Shown in pieces: positions 7,710 through 14,611 of a stretch of DNA of 23,762 nucleotides. The stretch comes from an uncultured Lachnospiraceae bacterium. GTDB taxonomy: Bacteria > Bacillota_A > Clostridia > Lachnospirales > Lachnospiraceae. The position numbers were made by a program, and so were the translations under genes. The notes beneath the pieces were generated by a model. That model was given only the letters and a program-made list of their open reading frames with translations, was not told the DNA's origin and did no database searches. Position 1 is the first letter of the stretch; each line of letters starts with the position of its first letter. The stretch is taken from assembly GCA_900555005.1 (NCBI GenBank), contig USJM01000004.1:1-23762 (forward strand), in the 5' to 3' direction.

Positions 7710-7751
7710 TAAGTACATAAAAATGATAAATATTGCATTTTTATGTACTTA
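7710..7751. repeat. Perfect 16-bp inverted repeat in divergent intergenic region
   Basis: TAAGTACATAAAAATG (7710-7725) and CATTTTTATGTACTTA (7736-7751) are exact reverse complements around a 10-base AT-rich loop. A third copy of the core GTACATAAAAATG lies at 7777-7789 in direct orientation. The region separates the leftward nitroreductase from the rightward ATPase. Three copies of one core, two direct and one inverted, suggest a multi-site operator rather than a terminator, since no gene ends here. Confidence 0.8.
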
Positions 7752-7776
7752 TTTTCGTATAACAAATCAATGTTAC

Positions 7777-7806
7777 GTACATAAAAATGTAATTTCGTGA
7801 TATACT
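7777..7806 (+). promoter_or_regulatory. Candidate promoter and operator of the ATPase gene
   Basis: TGATATACT at 7798-7806 is an extended -10 (TG-N-TATACT). The -35 position 17 bases upstream falls on TACATA at 7778-7783, which lies inside the palindrome TACAT-AAAA-ATGTA (7778-7791), the third copy of the repeated core. The poor -35 with an extended -10 plus an overlapping dyad is the layout of a repressed or activator-controlled promoter. The transcript would begin near 7813, leaving a leader of about 85 bases. Confidence 0.5.
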
Positions 7807-7896
7807 CTTTACAGAATATTTTCATCGCTAAATGGGGGATTGATTGGAATCCTATTTCTCCTTTACAAAGCTTTCTTATTTTCCGGAGGTATGTTC

Positions 7897-9225
7897 ATGA
7901 AGCGGAATCTGATGAAGAGTTTAAAGGAATGGAAAAATTCTCCTTATAGAAAGCCGCTGATTCTAAGCGGAGCGCGACAGGTGGGAAAAACCTGGCTGAT
8001 GAAGGAGTTTGGCAGGACAGAATATACGAATACCGTATATGTCAACTTTGATCAGGACATCAATGCTGCAGGACTCTTTGAGGGCAGTATTAATCCAGAT
8101 CGCATCATTCTTGGACTTCGGGCACTCAGCGGCATGGAGATTGATCCAGATAATACACTGATCATTTTTGATGAAGTGCAGGAAGCGCCACGTGCATTAA
8201 CTTCTCTTAAATATTTTTGTGAAGAAGCGCCGCAGTACTCCATCATTGCAGCCGGCTCCCTCCTGGGCGTTGCACTGCACGCAGGGACATCCTTTCCCGT
8301 TGGAAAGGTCGACAGAATGCATCTTTATCCACTGAATTTTCAGGAATTCCTGTATGCGATGGGGGAGGATGCGGCGGCTGAAATCCTGCAGACTAAGGAT
8401 CAGAGGATGATCACTGTATTGCGGGAAAAGCTCTCAGATCTTCTTCGGCAGTATTACTATGTTGGCGGGATGCCTGAGGCTGTAAATTACTACAAAGACA
8501 ACAAAGAATTTACCGGCGTACGGCAGATTCAAAAAAATCTTCTTGCATACTATCAGCAGGATTTCTCAAAACACGCTGAACCAAGGCTGACCGAACGTCT
8601 GAATCTCGTGTGGTCCAGTATACCTGCACAGCTTGCAAAAGAGAATCGAAAATTCATTTATGGTCAGGTCAGACAGGGTGCACGTGCCAAAGATTTTGAA
8701 CTGGCGATACAATGGCTCTCTGACTGCGGACTGATTCATGTTATACACAGAGTGACCAAACCGGGGTATCCTCTGAAGGCATACGAAGATCTGAATGCCT
8801 TCAAGATCTATCTTTTGGATGTAGGTCTTCTGGGCGCAATGGCTGATCTTTCTTCCAATACGATCGTGGAAGGAAAGCGTATTTTTACAGAATTCAAAGG
8901 TGCTCTGGCAGAACAGTATGTACTTCAAGAGTTGATTGCAGAAGATCATTTGAATCCTATGTATTATTCTGCGGAGAATTCAAGAATGGAAATTGACTTT
9001 ATCGTGCAAAAAGGCGATGAAGTAATCCCCATCGAAGTAAAGGCAGAAGAAAATTTGCGTGCAAAAAGCCTCCGCTCATATTGTGAAAAATATAAGCCTA
9101 AGACGGCCGTCCGCTTTTCCATGTCAGATTACCGGGAACAGGACTGGATGGTCAATGTGCCTCTGTATGAGATTAACTGGCTGATCGAACAAGGCAAAGA
9201 TAGTGAGATGAAATGGCATTCATAA
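7897..9225 (+). CDS. AAA_14 family ATPase with C-terminal DUF4143 domain
   Basis: A 442-residue ATPase. Residues 20-150 carry Walker A GARQVGKT (25-32), Walker B LIIFDE (88-93) and a following IIAAGSLLG strand, as in AAA_14. Residues about 195-400 form DUF4143, ending in a PD-(D/E)xK-like core: D367 in MEIDFIV and E380-V-K382. This protein type is common and often multicopy in gut Bacillota and Bacteroidota, and its role is unknown. The nuclease-like core may be structural or active. The open frame begins at 7840, but GGAGG at 7884-7888 favours the ATG at 7897. The stop overlaps the start of the ogt remnant by 13 bases. Expression is probably set by the repeats upstream. Confidence 0.92.
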   Translation: MKRNLMKSLKEWKNSPYRKPLILSGARQVGKTWLMKEFGRTEYTNTVYVNFDQDINAAGLFEGSINPDRIILGLRALSGMEIDPDNTLIIFDEVQEAPRALTSLKYFCEEAPQYSIIAAGSLLGVALHAGTSFPVGKVDRMHLYPLNFQEFLYAMGEDAAAEILQTKDQRMITVLREKLSDLLRQYYYVGGMPEAVNYYKDNKEFTGVRQIQKNLLAYYQQDFSKHAEPRLTERLNLVWSSIPAQLAKENRKFIYGQVRQGARAKDFELAIQWLSDCGLIHVIHRVTKPGYPLKAYEDLNAFKIYLLDVGLLGAMADLSSNTIVEGKRIFTEFKGALAEQYVLQELIAEDHLNPMYYSAENSRMEIDFIVQKGDEVIPIEVKAEENLRAKSLRSYCEKYKPKTAVRFSMSDYREQDWMVNVPLYEINWLIEQGKDSEMKWHS

Positions 9226-9417
9226 AAGACTATGCGGTATATAAATTTCCCTTCGGTTGGCTTCAGGTCGAATATGTTGGCGGGACTGTCATATCTCTGG
9301 ACAAACTGGATGAGGAGAGGTCCGGAGGCCACAAGACAGCGCTTACGGATCGCGTTTTCTCTCAGTTCACGGAATATCTATAATGGTCTCCGCAAGCAAA
9401 CCATTGCGAAAGAGTAA
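9213..9417 (+). pseudogene. ogt: O6-methylguanine-DNA methyltransferase remnant
   Basis: From ATG 9213, inside the 3' end of the ATPase gene, 56 codons read KDYAVYKFPFGWLQVEYVGG, KLDEERSGGHKTALTDRVFS and QFTEYL, then stop. This matches the N-terminal domain of short Ogt-type methyltransferases, which begin YxFPFGxL and continue to an EYL-x-G segment. The catalytic domain with PCHRV is missing. Just after, in the +1 frame, YNGLRKQTIAKE-stop resembles the family's C-terminal tail, so an internal deletion of about 100 codons is the likely history. The ATPase-ogt overlap suggests the two were once translationally coupled. Non-functional as a repair enzyme. Confidence 0.6.
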
Positions 9418-9492
9418 AAACAGCTCCCCGGACAATTCCTAAAACCGAATGAGAATACATTCATTCGCTCTGAGATGTCCAGAGAGCTGTTT
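9418..9492. terminator. Nested bidirectional terminator between convergent genes
   Basis: The outer stem is AAACAGCTC (9418-9426) with GAGCTGTTT (9484-9492). After a small internal loop GGACA (9430-9434) pairs with TGTCC (9476-9480). An inner hairpin CGAATGA (9446-9452) with TCATTCG (9461-9467) fills the middle. On the minus strand the stem ends in TTTTT (from 9420 down), suiting termination of the leftward ygiD-PNPOx transcript. On the plus strand only TTTCC follows. Confidence 0.65.
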
Positions 9493-9530
9493 CCTTCATA
9501 TTTGTAGTTCTGAACGATTTGAACCGCAGA

Positions 9531-9926
9531 TCAGAAACGGATAACTTCCGGCTCTGCTGTAAAGCTGCAGATCTCCGCTGTCGCATTCTTCAGGTAGAAG
9601 ACAGCCGTATTACCGTCACCTGCGGCATACATAGACTTCAGGCTGGGATTGGCATCCAGCATGGACTGCTGTGCCTCTATCCGCTCGTCGTGTACTGCCT
9701 CTGCGTTCAGGCGGATCCACTTGCCGTCGGCCATCCCACTGATCGCAATCTGCGGATGCGCCAGCATCTGCTTTGCCACCTTCTTCTTCAGACCTGTCTG
9801 GATGTACAGTTTTCCTTCAAAAATATTCTGTGCGCCGAACGGGCGAACCTGCGGATTACCTTCCTCATCGACCGTTGCAAGATACCAAACGCCGGCCTTT
9901 TTTAAAAACTCAAGCACTTTCTCCAT
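9531..9926 (-). CDS. Pyridoxamine 5'-phosphate oxidase-like flavoprotein
   Basis: A 131-residue split-barrel flavoprotein. Family features are the opening helix LEFLKKAGVWYLATVDEEGN, the strand PQVRPFGAQNIFEGKLYIQT, and KKKVAKQMLAHPQIAISG with the strand KWIRLNAEAVHDE. Such short members bind FMN or F420-like cofactors and are mostly uncharacterised reductases; a true role in vitamin B6 synthesis is unlikely at this length. ATG 9926 has an AAGGAG site in the 11-base gap after the ygiD-like stop, so the two genes form one minus-strand operon, ending at the nested terminator. Cytoplasmic. Confidence 0.88.
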   Translation of the reverse strand: MEKVLEFLKKAGVWYLATVDEEGNPQVRPFGAQNIFEGKLYIQTGLKKKVAKQMLAHPQIAISGMADGKWIRLNAEAVHDERIEAQQSMLDANPSLKSMYAAGDGNTAVFYLKNATAEICSFTAEPEVIRF

Positions 9927-9937
9927 TTCTGTCTCCT

Positions 9938-10729
9938 TTATGCATTAGCATTTGTCTCAAATAAATAACCTGTCATTGCTATAGATCCCAGATTGCAGAT
10001 ATTGTTGAAGACCTTTACCTGATCTCCCTCCGTCGCGCCAAGGCAGTAGAGGAGGGGAAGAAAATGATCTGGTGTCGGCACAGCATAGGACGCATCCTGC
10101 AGCTGATCATAATGAATCACAATGTCCTTTTTCGCTGATAGAACTGCATCTGTGATTTCCTTATTAAAGCGCAGCGTCATCGGCGTGCCGCCGTCATTGT
10201 CCCATTCCACACGCATCAGGTTATGCACGACATTTCCGCTGCCAAAGATCAGGTATCCCTTATCCCTCAGCGCTGTGAGCTTTTTGCCGATCGCATAGCT
10301 CTGTGCAGCGGAGAGCCTTCCGTTTACGGAGAGCTGAACCACAGGGATATCGGCCTTTGGAAACATATGTACCAGAACCGTCCATGTGCCGTGATCGATT
10401 CCCCAACTGTCATTGACGGATACCTGGTCTCCCAACAGGTTCTGCACCTTGGCCGTGAGCTCTTCGTCCCCATGAACAGGGTACTTCACTGCATACAATT
10501 CTGCGGGGAAACCATACATATCATAGACCTGCCTGGGAATTGGCGCACTCTGCACATATGTGCCGTCTGTGTACCAGTGTGCAGAAATCGACAGTATTGC
10601 CTTAGGTTTTCCGTAATGCTCTGTGATGTAACGGCCAACAGAAGCCATCCCTTCTGTAATTTCATTATTCTCAATGGCAATCATAGGACTGCCGTGCCCG
10701 GAGAAAACTACCGGCATTCTTGTACTCAT
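9938..10729 (-). CDS. ygiD: DODA-type extradiol dioxygenase (YgiD-like)
   Basis: A 263-residue class III (LigB-type) extradiol ring-opening dioxygenase of the 4,5-DOPA dioxygenase group. Metal-site residues are visible: His12 in SGHGSP, His51 in SISAHW and His222 in PDHFLPLLY, with the acid-base His113 in IDHGTW and H170 in GSGNVVHNL. The length is normal for the family. The enzyme uses Fe(II) or Zn(II) to cleave catechols with O2, which is odd in a presumed anaerobe, so its true activity may be oxygen scavenging or something else. ATG 10729 has GAAGGG upstream. It leads a two-gene operon with the PNPOx-like protein and is divergent from an HxlR regulator, the most likely controller. Confidence 0.9.
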   Translation of the reverse strand: MSTRMPVVFSGHGSPMIAIENNEITEGMASVGRYITEHYGKPKAILSISAHWYTDGTYVQSAPIPRQVYDMYGFPAELYAVKYPVHGDEELTAKVQNLLGDQVSVNDSWGIDHGTWTVLVHMFPKADIPVVQLSVNGRLSAAQSYAIGKKLTALRDKGYLIFGSGNVVHNLMRVEWDNDGGTPMTLRFNKEITDAVLSAKKDIVIHYDQLQDASYAVPTPDHFLPLLYCLGATEGDQVKVFNNICNLGSIAMTGYLFETNANA

Positions 10730-10787
10730 GATGTTTCCCTTCCTATCATCTATTGTTTTTGAAAAAAGGTCAGATGCGCTTTAAATC

Positions 10788-10846
10788 ATTGACATAGTCA
10801 ATTAATTGAAGTAACTTAAGAATATCATATAGAGTGCAATCGTCAA
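10788..10846 (-). promoter_or_regulatory. Promoter and dyad upstream of ygiD
   Basis: On the minus strand TTGACG (10841-10846) and TATTCT (10819-10824) are separated by 16 bases, giving a start near 10812. Just downstream sits the dyad ATTGAC-ATA-GTCAAT (10788-10802), with perfect 6-bp arms. A repressor there would block the ygiD promoter from about +10. HxlR-type proteins bind such short dyads, and the divergent HxlR gene is next door. The remaining sequence up to 10998 holds no other feature I can support. Confidence 0.5.
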
Positions 10847-10998
10847 TCAGGATTTTTTACAGGACTAAGTCATTTTCAAGTGACTGGATACTGAGAATAC
10901 AAGCAAGTTAATGAATAACCGCGTAAAGGCCGTGCAGAGTGTTCTCCCAAGTATGCCTTAATCTATCATTATTCCGACAGTGAAGGAGATATGCAGAA

Positions 10999-11382
10999 AT
11001 GGAAATAGAACAAATAGAAGAGACGACAAAGAAGCAGGGAAAGGAATTGTTCGGCATCTGTCCTTATGTCACAACGCAGACAGTGCTGCAGGGGAAATGG
11101 GCAATTCTCATCCTTTATCAGTTGGAAAACGGCCCTGTGCGCTTCAATGAACTGCTCCGTAGAATTGATATCGCCCAGGGAACACTTTCCAACCAGCTCA
11201 AATACCTGGAAAAAGAGGGAATGATCCGCCGCAATGTGTACACGGAAGGCGTACTGCGCGTGGAATATGAGCTGACACCGATCGGAGAGAAATTCAGAAC
11301 AGTATTGCAGTCGATCGAAAAATGGGGGAATGAATATATCACTTATCTGAAAGCAAAGAATGCATCAACAGATAATGAATAA
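10999..11382 (+). CDS. HxlR family transcriptional regulator
   Basis: A 127-residue single-domain winged helix protein. Features are the Cys-Pro-Tyr start (GICPYVTTQTVLQGKWAILI), the recognition region RFNELLRRIDIAQGTLSNQL, KYLEKEGMIRR and the wing ending VEYELTPIGE, with a C-terminal dimer helix. The Cys at residue 21 is the conserved N-terminal cysteine that in several HxlR members senses electrophiles, disulfide stress or formaldehyde. ATG 10999 follows AAGGAG by about ten bases. It is divergent from ygiD-PNPOx, which it probably controls through the 10788-10802 dyad. The N- and C-terminal tails are charged (IEQIEETTKKQGKE; ASTDNE). Confidence 0.93.
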   Translation: MEIEQIEETTKKQGKELFGICPYVTTQTVLQGKWAILILYQLENGPVRFNELLRRIDIAQGTLSNQLKYLEKEGMIRRNVYTEGVLRVEYELTPIGEKFRTVLQSIEKWGNEYITYLKAKNASTDNE

Positions 11383-11401
11383 AGAGTTATGGAGGATAAA
11401 A

Positions 11402-11458
11402 ATGTTCATTCTGGGTTTGATCGCCATAATGATATTCATTCTCGATTACATATTCTGA
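11402..11458 (+). CDS. Possible 18-residue hydrophobic peptide
   Basis: GGAGG at 11391-11395 stands six bases before ATG 11402, which opens MFILGLIAIMIFILDYIF-stop. The product is nearly all Ile, Leu, Phe and Met, long enough for one short membrane helix. It starts 20 bases after the HxlR stop in the same direction. The excellent spacing and composition favour a real small membrane peptide, but such a short ORF can arise by chance. No homologue is known to me. Confidence 0.35.
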   Translation: MFILGLIAIMIFILDYIF

Positions 11459-11556
11459 TTCTTTGCTGAATGCAGTATATCCGGCTCTTCAAGATTGATC
11501 ATGCATTCAAGGATTATTCTCAATATTATTTTATCAAGGGAGCTTTATACACAACT

Positions 11557-12104
11557 ATGGGTAAATTTTACTTCGTCCGGCACGGCCAGACAGTATGGAA
11601 TGTTGAAAATAAGATCTGCGGCGCAACAGACAGTCCCCTGACAGAACTGGGGCATGAGCAGGCCAGAGAGACAGGAAGAATCCTGAAGCTGAAGATGGAT
11701 GCCGGAGAACTTTCCATCGATGAAATCCTGACATCACCGCTCAGCCGTGCCTATGACACGGCAAAGGAAATTTCTGTGATACTGGTGTGCCGATGCGGAT
11801 CGAGCAAAGGCTCATTGAACAGAATTTCGGCAAATGGGAGGGAACCGCCCGAGACGGGAAAGACTTCACCAAAGCAAAGCAGAACTTCTGTGACAGCTTT
11901 GACGGCGGCGAATCCATGATGCGAATGGCACAGCGCACCTACAATCTGATCGATGATCTGAAAAGGGATCCGGAGAGGACATATCTGCTCGTTGCACACA
12001 ACGGCATTTCCAGAATTATCGAGTCATATTTTCATGACATGACGAACGAGGAGTTCGCTTCATTCGGTATCCGCAATGCGCAAGTGCGGGAATATGATTT
12101 CTGA
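11557..12104 (+). pseudogene. Histidine phosphatase (phosphoglycerate mutase-like), frameshifted
   Basis: A histidine-phosphatase superfamily gene of about 182 codons when repaired. The first frame reads MGKFYFVRHGQTVWNVENK, with the catalytic RHG, and then DEILTSPLSRAYDTAKEIS. The frame breaks near 11780 and resumes GVPMRIEQRLIEQNFGKWEG, through DPERTYLLVAHNGISRIIES with the second catalytic His, to the stop at 12104. One inserted base restores a full domain. These enzymes dephosphorylate small molecules or proteins via a phosphohistidine. The start is the ATG giving the standard N-terminus; its GGGAG site is rather far (about 14 bases). The stop overlaps nothing, and the DUF1848 gene starts 97 bases downstream. 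Confidence 0.85.
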
Positions 12105-12201
12105 TGCCTTTATCCGTTCAGTTGTCTCGAAAATCAGCAGATTGCAGCTAAGTTGTGCAGAATTGAAATGGTATGTGCACAGTGGATTTCAGAGGTATGC
12201 A

Positions 12202-13137
12202 ATGATTATCAACACAGGAAGCCGAACGGATATCCCAGCCTTCTTTTCGGACTGGTTCTATAACCGCATTCGCGAGAGATATGCCCTTGTCAGGAACCCA
12301 TACAATCCGGTCTCCGTGACAAAATACAGGTTGGACCCGTCAGTTGTGGATGTCATCTCTTTTTGCACAAAAAATCCAATTCCTATGCTTAACAGGATCC
12401 ATGAACTGGACGCATTCCGCACTTTCTTCATGGTGACCATCACTCCTTACGGGACGGAGATAGAGCCGCATGTTCCGGAAAAGAAGAAGGTTATGAAGGC
12501 CTTTGCAGCTCTTTCCCGTTACGCCGGCCGAAGGAGTGTCATCTGGAGGTACGATCCGGTCTTTATTTTCGGAAAATATACGGTTGATTTCCACAAACGG
12601 ACATTCGCTGAGATGGCTGGGAAATTAAAGCCCTATACCGATCAGTGTGTAGTGAGCTTCCTTGATCTGTATGAAAAGACAAAGCGCAATTTTCCAGAGG
12701 CATCGGCAGTTCCGATGTCCGTACAGAATGAGCTGATCGATTCTTTCAATATGACCGCCGAAAGGCTGGGTATGCAGATTCACCTGTGTCTGGAAGACAG
12801 ATCCCTTGTCAGAAGCCATGTGGATGCAGAAGGGTGTTTTTCTAAGAAGGTCATTGAAAATGCCATAGGAAAGAGACTTCTCGTGCCAACCCATTCCCCT
12901 GCACGGCAGGGGTGTTCCTGTCTCCTTGGCGCTGATATTGGCGAGTACAACACCTGCGGACACGGCTGCCTTTATTGCTATGCCAACTACGACCAATCCG
13001 CTGTTCTCCATAATATGAGTCAGCATGATCCTTCGTCTCCGTTGCTAATCGGACATCTCACAGAGCATGATATTGTACACACTGCCAAACAAGCGTCCTG
13101 GATCGACAGACAGATGAGCATCTTTGACCTTCTCTAG
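12202..13137 (+). CDS. DUF1848 family protein with C-terminal CxxxCxxC motif
   Basis: A 311-residue DUF1848 protein, a family without an established function. Typical segments are the start MIINTGSRTDIPAFFSDWFY, VISFCTKNPIPML, TITPYGTEIEPHVP and VIWRYDPVFI. Near the C-terminus, residues 238-259 hold five cysteines (C238, C240, C252, C256, C259). C252-GHG-C256-LY-C259 has the CxxxCxxC spacing of the radical SAM [4Fe-4S] site. In classical radical SAM enzymes that motif is N-terminal, so a permuted arrangement is possible (inference). The frame is open from 12076, but AGAGG before ATG 12202 and the family N-terminus fix the start. It ends shortly before a bidirectional terminator. Confidence 0.88.
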   Translation: MIINTGSRTDIPAFFSDWFYNRIRERYALVRNPYNPVSVTKYRLDPSVVDVISFCTKNPIPMLNRIHELDAFRTFFMVTITPYGTEIEPHVPEKKKVMKAFAALSRYAGRRSVIWRYDPVFIFGKYTVDFHKRTFAEMAGKLKPYTDQCVVSFLDLYEKTKRNFPEASAVPMSVQNELIDSFNMTAERLGMQIHLCLEDRSLVRSHVDAEGCFSKKVIENAIGKRLLVPTHSPARQGCSCLLGADIGEYNTCGHGCLYCYANYDQSAVLHNMSQHDPSSPLLIGHLTEHDIVHTAKQASWIDRQMSIFDLL

Positions 13138-13194
13138 AGCTCCCTCCACACAGCAAAATGATCTTAGATGTAGAACATTAAACATTGATTATAT

Positions 13195-13243
13195 AAAAAA
13201 GGAGTATTCCAGACTCTTAAGAAGCCTGTAATACTCCCTCTTT
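13195..13243. terminator. Bidirectional terminator
   Basis: GGAGTATT (13201-13208) and AATACTCC (13230-13237) are perfect 8-bp arms, with part of the loop able to pair further (CAG with CTG). On the minus strand TTTTTT follows directly (13195-13200), on the plus strand CTCTTT. It lies between the rightward DUF1848 gene and the leftward solute-binding remnant, as expected for convergent genes. Confidence 0.8.
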
Positions 13244-13289
13244 CCATGAATCATACGTTCGTCATCACTACATCACTGAACTGATGAAC

Positions 13290-13739
13290 TCAGTTGACTG
13301 TCTTCTCCATCTTGGAGGCATCAGGCGAATGATCTGCGCCGAAGAACTGCTCAGAGAGCTTTTTCAGTGTTCCATCCTCCTGGAGCTTGACCAGAACCTG
13401 ATCGATCTCATCCCGAAGCGCTGCTCCCTGATCTGTCATAGGGAACAGAAAATATGCACTGAGGTCAGCTGTAAAAATCTGCTCAGATACATCCTCCGGA
13501 AGGGGAGTTCCCTGGAGTTTAAATCCAAAATCCTTCTTGTAAGTATCAAAAAATGGCTTGTCATCGATTCTGAAATCACTCGTCCCATCCACGATGTGTT
13601 CAAACCATACGGAAAGGTCAGCATCGCTGTATATCAATGTGATCTGCTTATCCGGGTTCTCCACGTTCCATGCGTCGATTGCATTCGACACATTGGAACC
13701 AGCATCTGATTCAATCTTATATCCCCGCATCTGCGGAAC
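13290..13739 (-). pseudogene. Amino-acid ABC transporter substrate-binding protein, 3' remnant
   Basis: From about 13739 downward the minus strand reads GYKIESDAGSNVSNAIDAWN, ITLIYSDADLSVWFEHIVDG, SDFRIDDKPFFDTYKKDF and DLSAYFLFPMTDQGAALRDE, ending in LKKLSEQFFGADHSPD and stop. This is the second lobe of a family 3 periplasmic-type binding protein for polar amino acids. The first lobe and the lipoprotein signal are missing. The frame continues upstream of 13739 but only as antisense to an integrase remnant, which marks the breakpoint. No permease or ATPase genes of the transporter are nearby. Non-functional without its export signal. Confidence 0.8.
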
Positions 13740-13745
13740 CGGTCT

Positions 13746-13940
13746 GTGCCGAAGAAGCCGCTGCAGTACCGGATGGGTCATTCGGACATCCGCGTAACGA
13801 TGAACACCTACACGCATCTGGGACTGGAGGATGCGGAAAATGAATTGCGGAGACTGTCGGAGATAAACAGCGCGCGAGTGGAACTTGACCGGCTGAACGG
13901 AACGGGCTTCAGCATCGAGAGCAGTGTGAAATTCGGATAA
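13746..13940 (+). pseudogene. Tyrosine recombinase (integrase) C-terminal remnant
   Basis: The reading frame ending at 13940 gives KPLQYRMGHSDIRVTMNTYT then HLGLEDAENELRRLSEIN. This is the last segment of phage or ICE-type tyrosine recombinases: the LxxxMGHSD motif with its conserved His, and the NTY-T-HLG box holding the catalytic Tyr. The upstream catalytic Arg boxes and the DNA-binding domains are absent, and the homology starts within a few bases of where the solute-binding remnant ends. It marks an old mobile-element end. Codons after HLG (GLEDAENELRRL) are normal for the family tail. Confidence 0.8.
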
Positions 13941-14093
13941 GGGAAGAAAAAAAGACTGGATGAATGTGACCAGAAGGAGCATATAGATCAGAAGGACCCG
14001 GGAGGCAGATGCGATTGTGTGAAATGCTTTCTAGGTCTTTTGTCGTCTCCGGCATCATGATAAACTGAAATATCAGGAGGAAGGAAATATTAT

Positions 14094-14558
14094 ATGATAA
14101 AAATACTTTTCGTCTGCCACGGCAATATTTGCCGCTCTGTCGGAGCCCAGTATATCCTTCAGGATATGGTGAATCGCCGTGGGCTTGCCGGAGATTTTCT
14201 GATTGAGTCTGCAGCGGCAACTACGGAGGAGATCGGAAATCCGATCTATCCGCCGATGGAGCGGGCGCTTCGCAAAAAGGGCATTCCGATCGGCGATCAC
14301 AGAGCACGCCAGCTTCGAAAGGCGGACTATAACCGATATGATTTGCTGATCGGAATGGATGAAGAGAATCTGAGCGACATGAACTGGATCCTCGGCGGCG
14401 ATCCGGAGGGAAAGCTGCATTACCTGATGGAGTATACAGGCAGACCGGAACATAAGATCGAGGATCCCTGGTATACCCGGCGGTTTGATGCCTGCGCGGA
14501 TGAGATCATCGAAGGATGCGAGGGACTGCTCGCGCACTTTGAATCAAAACGGCGCTGA
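14094..14558 (+). CDS. Low molecular weight protein tyrosine phosphatase
   Basis: A complete 154-residue LMW-PTP, a cytosolic enzyme that removes phosphate from phosphotyrosine in proteins. The N-terminal loop C8-HGNIC-R14-S15 is the CX5R(S/T) nucleophile site. The general acid is D124 in DPWYT. The usual SPMAE after the loop is SVGAQ here, a mild departure. SAAATTEEIGNPIYPPM and HRARQLRKADYNRYDLLIGM are standard. The ATG follows AGGAGGAAGG. A second, N-terminally truncated copy about 66% identical over 98 residues lies at 2207-2551, so a duplication or an acquired paralogue is involved. It is followed co-directionally by nfo (53-base gap) and crcB. Between 13941 and 14093 I see no gene. Confidence 0.95.
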   Translation: MIKILFVCHGNICRSVGAQYILQDMVNRRGLAGDFLIESAAATTEEIGNPIYPPMERALRKKGIPIGDHRARQLRKADYNRYDLLIGMDEENLSDMNWILGGDPEGKLHYLMEYTGRPEHKIEDPWYTRRFDACADEIIEGCEGLLAHFESKRR

Positions 14559-14611
14559 CAGATCGTCTTGAATGCAGCTTGATAAATGAATCTGAAAAAG
14601 GAGATAAGCAG

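Noticed and set aside
13558..13797. Plus-strand ORFs across the solute-binding remnant.
   Set aside because: They are antisense to a recognisable binding-protein lobe; only the part from about 13746 is real integrase coding.
2547..14075. The 12-base word ACTGAAATATCA occurs both after the truncated phosphatase (2547-2558) and before the intact one (14064-14075).
   Set aside because: A window of this size is expected to contain several shared 12-base words by chance, and the flanks do not extend the match.
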